Shown here in pieces: positions 20,801 to 27,000 of a stretch of DNA of 64,000 nucleotides. Source of the DNA: Symsagittifera roscoffensis (taxonomy: Eukaryota; Xenacoelomorpha; Acoela; Convolutidae); assembly GCF_963678635.1 (NCBI RefSeq), contig NC_087070.1, positions 54,104,617-54,168,616 on the forward strand, read 5' to 3'. Every line of letters begins with the position of its first letter. Position 1 is the stretch's first letter. The translations under genes and the position numbers were made by a program. A model generated the notes under the pieces. The model worked only from the letters and a program-made list of their open reading frames with translations. It made no database searches and was not told the origin of the DNA.

Positions 20801-23061
20801 CTGAACTTCTCCTGCTCTGCTGGCAGCCAATCCACACCCGGTATCCGATAAAGTCGCGACACTGTGGGACTTTCGCCGCCAGTCATTCTCATCACATCCT
20901 CCCTACACGTCAAGGTATTCATATTCAACTTCGCCGACATGTCCGTCTTATACTGACCCCAATGACTAGGATCTGATCTATTCCAAAGCAGCCTGCTGCC
21001 TGATTCGATTCCCTCCGCTGGCACGGTACTTGTAGACAGTCCTGCTGTCGAAGCAGGATTTGTCGTGGCAGGCGAATCGTTCCTCCTAGACGCGGTCTGG
21101 GAGTTATTCCTGTTGTTCTGTTCCACCGATCTGCCGAGTCGGCTTCCAATCGATTGCGGCCTGGGAGGAGGAGCAGTCCCTAGCCTGTCTCTCACGTTCG
21201 AGCTCGGAGCGACGGTTGCGGCTCCAACCGTCTCCGTTGCCAAGGGTCCTAGACGGTTGGCGAGGGATTCGGGCACGGTTGCCCTTATTCTACTCCCTCC
21301 GGTCGAATTGGTCCGAGCCAAAGAACCGGTCGCCCTCGACTCTTGCTCCGCTTCCCTCAATTGCGTCTGAAACACATCATTAATCCAATGCCTCCCTCGT
21401 TGGGTATTGAAGTGCACTCCATCTTTAGTGAGCGCGATGTGGTCAGTCATGCGCAGCATATTTTCGAGATCCAGGAGTCGCAACTCGCCAGGGTTGTTTC
21501 TCACCAGACTGCGGGTCATTTCATTCCACCGCGTCACGTTGCCATTCATGAAATCTGCAGCTATGGTGCCCACCAAAGGATTTGGTGGTATCGTGCACAG
21601 GATCACGAGTTTGGGTCTGTACTTTTCCTTCAATTCGTTCAATAGACACACCAATAGAGGTTCCCACTTGTTCTCCGGAGTCACGGGGGCTCTCGAGACG
21701 TCATTGGTCCCCAGCATTATTATTAATGTATCCAAATTATCCTCGCTCTGGAACTCCATCATTTTGATGACTTGAGCCACTGAGGCTCCTCCAAAGGACA
21801 GAATGGTAGTATGACCATAGACGAAGATCTCATTCAGATCTCTCACCAAACTGTCTCCAATAATCAAATGGCGACTCCCTGGGGGAATTACTTGGTCGTT
21901 CGTGGCGGGGTTCCAGCTCATGTCATTCAGGCAGGCTCGAGGATGCTCGGCTGGCACTTGCGTGAACTGATGACGTGCCATCAGATTCTTCCTGATGTCT
22001 ACCACGCGAGACTTCTCAAAGACTCCACCAGGCGCAGAACACGCTATCGTGCGGGTTGCTCGCTCCGAGCTATTTGATGAATGATCACGACGCTGGGAAG
22101 GAACGATCCTAGCCAGTGTCCGCTCAGTGCCTCTGTTGATCTCCTCCATTGCGGCTCTGGCCACTTGGTTAAATGATTCCTGAAATTGAGGAGCTAGATA
22201 GGTGTCAGAAGGGTCTGGTATCGTGAACCTCTGACTCGAAGCAGACGGTCGTGTCTGCTGAGGAGCCTCGGGCCCCCTTGAAGCACGCAAATCCAGAACC
22301 TCAGGTCCTCTCGATGCGCATAGCTCCTGCGCTGTTGTCCTGGGGCGTGTGTCGTTGGATCCCTCCGAGGACCTCATGCTCGCCAGGATTTCCGGTGACA
22401 CTTGGCTCACCTTCGCCATATACAGCTCCTTCAGGTGCTTTATCTCATCTTCCTTGTAGGCCACCTGCAGATCTTCAAATTTCTTTTTCCATTCGTCTCT
22501 CTCTCGAGCTATCGCCCTGTACTCCTGAAGTTTGGCACACAGCTCACTCTGATCTCTCTCCTTCTTCTCCAGTGTCTGAATTGTCTCCGACGTCTGGATC
22601 TCTATCTCGCTCACTCTCACTCTCTTTAGGGGAGGAGCAGCTGTTGTAGAGTCGACAGAGTGTGACGGGCCTGGCCCATCACGTTGTCTCTTCGCTCCAA
22701 TGAGTGGCTGCGCAGGTTGGACGGGCAAGGGCATCTCACCTATCCGGTGGTCCCTTTGCTCACCTAGTCCTGGCTCACGAGCCAGGTCGTGGCCAGACAT
22801 CTCTCCGCGCCTCCATCTCATCAATCGGTTTCGGCCTCTCTCGGCGGTCCCGGACTCACCGAAGGCCAACATCAACACGACTTCTGTAGGGCGATTCCCT
22901 CGACCCTCTCTTCCCAGTGCATTGAGGAGTGCGACCACAAACATCGCCAGCCCCGGGTCTTCTCGTGTAAAATCACAATCGATCAGCCGCTGATAGATCT
23001 CGTCTAGAGTCGCTCCTAGACTCGCTGAGAGGAATTCCATGAGTTCGTTCGTGTCACCCAT
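14875..23061 (-). CDS. ORF4: giant 2728-residue protein with SGNH hydrolase domain and a second SGNH-like domain
   Basis: I chose the first ATG (23061; MGDTNELMEFL, G at -3 and +4). The frame is open 29 codons upstream but only from a TTG. Domains by residue from that ATG: charged region with likely coiled coil (~150-220); SGNH/GDSL hydrolase at ~395-570 with GDSLVRDL (402), LGTND (450-454) and DGVHF (547-551), so the Ser and Asp-His blocks are intact; Ser/Arg-rich linker; a second SGNH-like fold at ~865-1045 with degenerate VVAGSD and VVAGSND blocks and no clear catalytic serine. The remaining ~1600 residues are unrecognised, with an acidic Asp-rich stretch near 1600-1690 and basic stretches near 1800-1870. 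No transmembrane or fusion-peptide pattern was seen, so it is not an obvious envelope. An uninterrupted frame of this length implies recent selection or recent insertion. The function is unknown. Confidence 0.8.
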   Translation of the reverse strand: MGDTNELMEFLSASLGATLDEIYQRLIDCDFTREDPGLAMFVVALLNALGREGRGNRPTEVVLMLAFGESGTAERGRNRLMRWRRGEMSGHDLAREPGLGEQRDHRIGEMPLPVQPAQPLIGAKRQRDGPGPSHSVDSTTAAPPLKRVRVSEIEIQTSETIQTLEKKERDQSELCAKLQEYRAIARERDEWKKKFEDLQVAYKEDEIKHLKELYMAKVSQVSPEILASMRSSEGSNDTRPRTTAQELCASRGPEVLDLRASRGPEAPQQTRPSASSQRFTIPDPSDTYLAPQFQESFNQVARAAMEEINRGTERTLARIVPSQRRDHSSNSSERATRTIACSAPGGVFEKSRVVDIRKNLMARHQFTQVPAEHPRACLNDMSWNPATNDQVIPPGSRHLIIGDSLVRDLNEIFVYGHTTILSFGGASVAQVIKMMEFQSEDNLDTLIIMLGTNDVSRAPVTPENKWEPLLVCLLNELKEKYRPKLVILCTIPPNPLVGTIAADFMNGNVTRWNEMTRSLVRNNPGELRLLDLENMLRMTDHIALTKDGVHFNTQRGRHWINDVFQTQLREAEQESRATGSLARTNSTGGSRIRATVPESLANRLGPLATETVGAATVAPSSNVRDRLGTAPPPRPQSIGSRLGRSVEQNNRNNSQTASRRNDSPATTNPASTAGLSTSTVPAEGIESGSRLLWNRSDPSHWGQYKTDMSAKLNMNTLTCREDVMRMTGGESPTVSRLYRIPGVDWLPAEQEKFSSSTSLRHVDLDGLPHDNTFGPLNTRSLTDVRDRTRERTPPVRKGKFQTENKPNNKHHKMYRQFAKPPGQTPGEYSRDYPRTTTVVGDDKRYGNLKAPIGDGLFAAYDPLDMKAAKYLVVAGSDYLYTPRSLFWPDVIFLTAPKLDWGQAIGMMISVRRVVSMEPQVIVVAGSNDHLQSRGLLSRLTDGSIPSNEVIGEAIMTLLSAMAEVEAAARQRFTMNVVKVIFVLSPGYAALPEPLQFVYTMVTTIAERIFNVIIPAPNRVVDPDNYYPSRYELPAVWADISNAIQGLRDCSTTRLVLDEVLGLELSNFARLLKLRPGVGDDHLLVQQVADDLWFRQMDHAENEQGRMIRKNMTSAEEDLMAMALRTKPHNNIWLYLSPRLCTLGEDAFEHAPAIIKEIHAYLKNLLNARELAGGKMLKLMQDVNTMSLDKFQADVLATKAQYERSDAILGGMGVGWTPSFLSTCYPKASRNLIASFVKDIRKLSIGLVLALYVTFGHENFVKGPANLFTQALADLRLDGLLTLIAMTYGRLGDLLVLLRYPEQLQGPSREFNAQLETASLKKMKDWRTLLLQYLLQQNRSVTGEDKVATNAGECKQYCGMPLLTDLAVMMRIDPLALVHGLREFVTVVYGPVMSFAFPDVQVKAYRNSVLYVNLVSVVDCSVLNWVEQSELRKLASDDRLFGRIAEPGWVLMDFNNHFKCRMGREDLSHIQFNPKLWNLRPVMKDTGEAVGVPQLPGAYAHAKENQQTWLPGSRPLPDQCHRYPPIRRMLLGVTSPITAPRIGAARDAEKRMLKWSGGMEPRFISWNVAAAHTFDFSFPDAWSRKKIKALPSRRPEVSAETWNEEYSPADDLSRLKWSGEAKVVMLEVARESRGGSYITIEDLAPHGEELVEFLVDDELFYHAGDMAVPARPDSGTDARHGPSGPRPKPDADDDELMDQDDNDDGTGSKTEKPGETDLGALERYLLEYRFSEDDDGEVDGSLLLMAPSSFMPPTKEASADLSPIDPISQARECRSRDPQKLLYESPRRRKIEESMKISFFSTLPEEEWERYQMELEGKTGAIWSRVNFMEKSWDVIRRYGTQSIMKVGLNQPIMREVLEKIVSSMESDVLTESVTEDSADDQHVAKKLPVRRARKGLKRLKGKTGSRAMNPRVVKSRASAVVTSLTSAGRSGESGQGDSATLTGGEKENLIPPMLLAGLTVTATRSKKTARTLADTKLEMEVISQCGSGGLEDYRPSRINMAKLKLEGQLDVVEYSRITVPESVHMGDPAGGYVEMLKARNSARGHLMAWSEKRAMQEYLKGLTENSNFNRREYGTVMSSEANEIGLEKLLEISWRAALQKYFDQTMNAPATVAAYLAHPCVRTDLQVRLAWCLMGIKKAEYEASNDSKSREQELELMEALRALISKDDSAIAWAKRKDALCFVRFVVDRIPTPVLGECIKIIRQKGVDCERNFLRALLELYQDMPLTVPSKESNDMESYRKLEEVRRYSNKELRVSRDLIEAVRGQKEFATLGKLKSFQYVSGIPGMAYNPFVNEEAREAYFDYEQVTVLNFWVERIKEIGMLMVEQPKLGIILEERVVEPSIPELKGQVSFDCGSWDGPLKTSLVVMWELMKPSWCPHPNAVLIWDMTADIMLDRDDDASLHDLAMIQHLLAMKLTKKKSNPSTELSEEGTSSNWLKQGTCLAQHSGMEGHVCNIGHCLITLSEQHRQLARLYGRLSMSDKSAMELVADCHGVTDVNLITALGFCSMTSSIESLERLERAHELVTSLSVEIFPGALQTEQKIGGWREALENEMNLKDSEAYHRPTGSKYMVGSSSAPYCNSKYPTHMVVMDARTQQVLVDQLFSVPKCVRLARMSQRSYDLLANIFRAVPKRSEGELQDVVGEEFMRLNEGNVSEFQKQKASGALPTEFPTIEEKDDLHRILMELEPLLGASGYRTRRNIVRTHGEYPCHCLAQTLWYPKRGNLILV

Positions 23062-23504
23062 TTCTTTTCGTGTTGATTCTTGTTGTCGTGTCGTGTAATT
23101 TCTTTCTGTCTCCTCTGATTCAGTGTTCAGTAAACAATTTTCGATCAATCAAGATCTAAAAAAACAGGTCGCGACTTAGAACCATCATTTTTGGATGCCA
23201 CATCGATCAATTCTTTGAAACTCTCCATTGAAATTCTCTTCACAATTCTGATTTAAAATTTAGCACCAAGGTGGATCGTCCACCTTTATCTTTGTCAGAG
23301 TAGCACGAATAAGCGCTGTCACCTTGATGACACAAACATAAAACATATCATAACAATAACATAACATAAACACATAAACATCACACACCTATACTATCAT
23401 ATAAAAACCTAATCCCTAATACTGTACCTAAAACCTAACCTAAAACTTGACTCTAATTCTTATCGAGCAACTTAATAAAAACCACTTATCGCCGAGCGCA
23501 ATTC
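23062..23504 (-). other. Spacer between ORF3 and ORF4 with hairpin
   Basis: This 440-bp non-coding gap precedes the ORF4 ATG. It holds AT/AC-rich low-complexity sequence (23335-23450) and a perfect inverted repeat at 23268-23286. It must contain whatever lets ORF4 be expressed (splice acceptor, internal promoter or ribosome entry); nothing conclusive is visible. Confidence 0.5.
23268..23286. promoter_or_regulatory. Perfect 8-bp hairpin upstream of ORF4
   Basis: AAGGTGGA-TCG-TCCACCTT: eight perfect base pairs with a 3-nt loop in an otherwise AT-rich spacer, about 210 nt before the ORF4 ATG. The function is unknown. Confidence 0.5.
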
Positions 23505-24068
23505 TTAGCATATGCTCAGATAGTATTTTTTATGTAAGTAAACCTCTATGTCAGTCTCTGAAAATATCACATGCACAAGAGCGTACAACTCTCTCGGGTG
23601 TAGCTTCCCTCTATTGGGATCATAAACTGGCAACGAGAGAGAGGTCACACCTCTCTCAACCAGGAAATCCCTAAGTCGAGTCAAGGCCAATACCAAGCTC
23701 TCCGGATTCACGTGTTGCCTATCAGTAGCTTTCGTAACCAAAAAACACAAATATTTCCCTGGTATCTGTGATGCAACAGGGGGCAACGCTATCATCCCTC
23801 CTACACCCGGCCTCTGTTTCCACAAAAACTCGATATTCTTGTACTCTCTTTTAAAGTCGGCAGCTAGTGCTGTTTTGAAGCTTACGTCCGCAGTTATCGC
23901 TATGGCGCACGTGCGTTCCGTGAGTATGAAATCGCTGTCCGTTATGACGATATTGTTCGAATAGTGGTTCGGTAGATCAAAATACGATTCAAAGATTCGT
24001 CCAAAAGGTGGTTTCTTAGCATTCTCGCCCTCTGTCTCTAGTTCTCCGGTTTCTCTTGCCGATTTCAA
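23505..24068 (-). CDS. ORF3: macro-domain-like protein (TARG1/OARD1-type ADP-ribose fold)
   Basis: 187 codons in the -1 frame relative to pol, overlapping the pol stop. From residue ~45 it follows the pattern of small macro domains of the OARD1/TARG1 kind: TCAIAITADVSFKTALAADF (hydrophobic strand and helix around the ligand site), WKQRPGVGG, YLCFLVTKATDR (the TK matching the catalytic-lysine position of TARG1), PESLVLALTRLRDFL, GVTSLSLPVYDP, RGKLHPRELYALVHVIFSETDIEVYL. The usual Gly-rich loop after the PRIG-like strand is altered to VYDPNRGKL, so activity is uncertain. Macro domains bind or hydrolyse ADP-ribose; here it might counter host ADP-ribosylation or process tRNA-splicing by-products, which is inference. 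There is no ATG at its start, so expression as a pol frameshift extension is likely. Confidence 0.7.
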   Translation of the reverse strand: MKSARETGELETEGENAKKPPFGRIFESYFDLPNHYSNNIVITDSDFILTERTCAIAITADVSFKTALAADFKREYKNIEFLWKQRPGVGGMIALPPVASQIPGKYLCFLVTKATDRQHVNPESLVLALTRLRDFLVERGVTSLSLPVYDPNRGKLHPRELYALVHVIFSETDIEVYLHKKYYLSIC

Positions 24069-24074
24069 TTTTTT
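24065..24074 (-). promoter_or_regulatory. Candidate -1 ribosomal frameshift site, pol to ORF3
   Basis: At the end of pol the sense codons are ATA AAA AAT TGA, which contain the heptamer A-AAA-AAT in the correct register immediately before the stop. A -1 slip leads straight into ORF3 (TTG AAA TCG). This matches the X-XXY-YYZ rule known for retroviral and retroelement frameshifting. Confidence 0.65.
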
Positions 24075-27000
24075 ATTATGAGATTTTCGGTGTGGGTGAG
24101 TCCTACCCCCACTCCCCGGACAAAAATATACATCGACGTCCCCGTCGATCGCCCAAAGTCTAGGAGACCGAGGTTGGATTGTGGAACACGTAGAGGACCA
24201 TCTGGGGCGACCCAGTTGGACTCGGTATTATCATGACTGAAGTATTTGACGCCGTCTCTATCGACGTCCTGAATCGTCAGGATCGTCTCTTTTGGATCTG
24301 TCGGCAGATCATGGAGCCATTCGAGCACGCGCAAGTTTGTTAGTTCTTGCTCATGAGTCTGTTCCGCTTCTGGTTCGAACTCCACTTCCGGTTCTGATCG
24401 ATCGTCGATCCAATCTTGATCCATATCGTTCACAAGGTCGATTTCTTCTAGCATCGCTACCTCGTCCAGCCCCACCAGCGAGTCTATGACATCACTCACT
24501 ACTATCCGGTCTACAACGAAGTCCTCGCCATACGGATTGTATTTCTTCTGGTTTTTTCCTCTCTTACTTTGGCGTGTCTCCATAGTGAGCGGAAAGTCAG
24601 GCTGTATTCCTTTGTCAATTTCGGTTTGTTCCGGGCAATCCCAGTCTTCTTCGGCATAGGGTAGAGTTTCATCGTCCACCTCTACTCGCTCAGTCAACTC
24701 GAGATCCAGTGGTAGATCACAATCGTCCACCACCTCATTCCCGTCGTTCTTGTCGCGAGTACCCCTTTCATTCACTTCACAAGCAGGATCCACTATTAAA
24801 TAGTCTCCCTCTTGCATGTCCGCTGGAATGCACCAATCCTCGGAAGAGGCGTTGTGTGGTTTGATATTCTCGTAATGAGCCGCTCTTCCTGTGCTCAGCC
24901 GATAAAAACGACCTCCTTGATGCACCTCTGTTATCTGAAATGGACCACGCCATTTCTTTAATAGTTTCTTGGTTCCTTTTGGTGGAACCACTTCCTGGAA
25001 CACCCAGACGTAATCGCCAACTGAGTAGGCTTTTGCATCGGCTGTTCTTTTATCAAACCTCCTTTTTTGTCTAATTTGCGCCTGTTGCGTATTCCTCCTG
25101 CATAAGTCATTAAGGGCCTGCTGTCTTCTAATAACGTCCCGCACGTACGTTTGCGGTGCTGTCCTCTTCCCTTCATATTCAGGGTAGAAGAACGTTAATG
25201 GGAGTGCTTTTTCGTGACCCGTCAGCATCATATGTGGACTTATTCCCGTGGTGGAATGCTCCGTGCTGTTGTAAGCACCCATCACTTGCGGCAAGTGCTT
25301 GTCCCAGTCATCCATATAGCGTGAGCAGTAGACTCTCAACATGGATACCAGTGTGCGATTCTGCCTCTCGACTAGGCCATTCGTTTGTGGGTGATAAGTG
25401 GTCGAGTGGGCCTGCGCTACCTGCGACCTTTTCATTAACTCTTTCGTGAGATCACCTACGAATGCTTTGCCATTGTCCGATTGGAACGTGATGGGGCAGC
25501 CATGCCTTGCTATCCACACGTTTATCAAATGATCGCACGTTTCTTCTGCCGATGCTGTCATGCAGGGTGCTGCCTCCGCATACTTCGTAAAATGGTCGAT
25601 CATTACCAGCACCTGATTATAGCCCGTTGCTGTCATGCAGATTTTCTGATGATCAATTTGCACCACTTCGTTGAAACCTGACGATTCTATTGACTGTAGG
25701 GGGAACCTTAGTTTCCTGGGATCCTTTGCCTGTTGACAAGACAGGCATGCGGCTATCCATTTCTCACAAGCCTTCTTCAATCCCGGCCATTCGAATCGTT
25801 TTTGTATCCTGTTATACACTTTGTCCACGCCTTGATGGCCCATCTGATCATGTGAGCGAAAGAGCAATTCGGTCTGGTACAACTGTGGTAACACTATTGA
25901 ATTGTATTTATAGAGGACCTTGTCTTCCTCTTTTCGCTTGCAGGCAACGATTCCGTCCTTATTCAGGTACAACAAGTCGTTTCGCTTCAGGTAGAATTGC
26001 TTCAGGATTTTGTAGCTGTCTTCTTCCAAGTCTCCCTTGTCAGGTGCTCCATTCTCGATCCATATTTTCAGACTGCTCGTCATTCTATCATTTCGTTGAG
26101 CCCTCAGGAGATCCGACAGCCTGTACCTGGCTTTCAAATACGTCTTCACCACGTTCATCTGCCCACTCATCATCTCCGGAGCATGAGCATCGTCCATCAA
26201 CTTGACACACCATATCTTTTTCAAAGGCGTCGCTTCTTGCACAGATGGTTCCAGATTGGTACGGACGACCGTACCATGTGGCAGCAATCTGGTTGGGCGT
26301 TTTGAAACTGCTATCAGCTCGAGCTCGTCTGCGGCATTATCTACCACAGTGCCCTCTTCATCTGAGGTGTATCTGTCCCTGTCTGGATCCTGATGTGTTT
26401 CTCGGTCCAGCCCACGCTGCTTCCAGTCTACCAATAAGGAGTGGATTGCGATCTCTGACATATCGGAGTTGGAAGCTGTTTCAGACGTGTTGTCCCAGGA
26501 CTGGGGTCTCGAGTCACCACTTGAGTCGACTGATTCCTCAACATCATATTCCAAGTTGTCTGAGATGTTTCTTGACTCCCTGGACAAAACTCTGTCCATC
26601 GGTCGCTTTGAACCCGACTCCCCGGACAAAATTCTGCCCCTAGGTGGTCTAGTCAACCTCTCCCCGGACAAGTCGTCCTGCACGGGCTCAAAAGTGTCTG
26701 ACTCATCAGAGGAGACGTCCTTGACTGGCTCGAAGGTGTCAGACTCCCCGGACATTGTCTCGTCCATGGACGAACGATCTGGGCTTGGCTCGTATTCCTC
26801 TTTTGCATCCGTGAAGTGCACTCTCCTCGTGAAGCTGGATTTCGACCTGATCCTGACTTCCTCAGTAGCTTGGTTTTGATTCGATGTTCCATATTCAGTG
26901 AACGAAGTTCTCAACAATACTTCTTTCGGCATCGAGGTCACCAGCTGGTTGACGATCGACCTGCAATACCGTTCAACGCCTCGGCTGCGAATGGACACTG

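Noticed and set aside
14820-23007. Many + strand ORFs of 60-174 codons across 14.8-23 kb
   Set aside because: They are shadows opposite the ORF4 frame, with no domain and no splice or start support.
14194-23061. ORF4/ORF5 as a retroviral envelope
   Set aside because: Position fits, but there is no signal peptide, no hydrophobic membrane anchor, no fusion peptide and no furin-like site that I can see.
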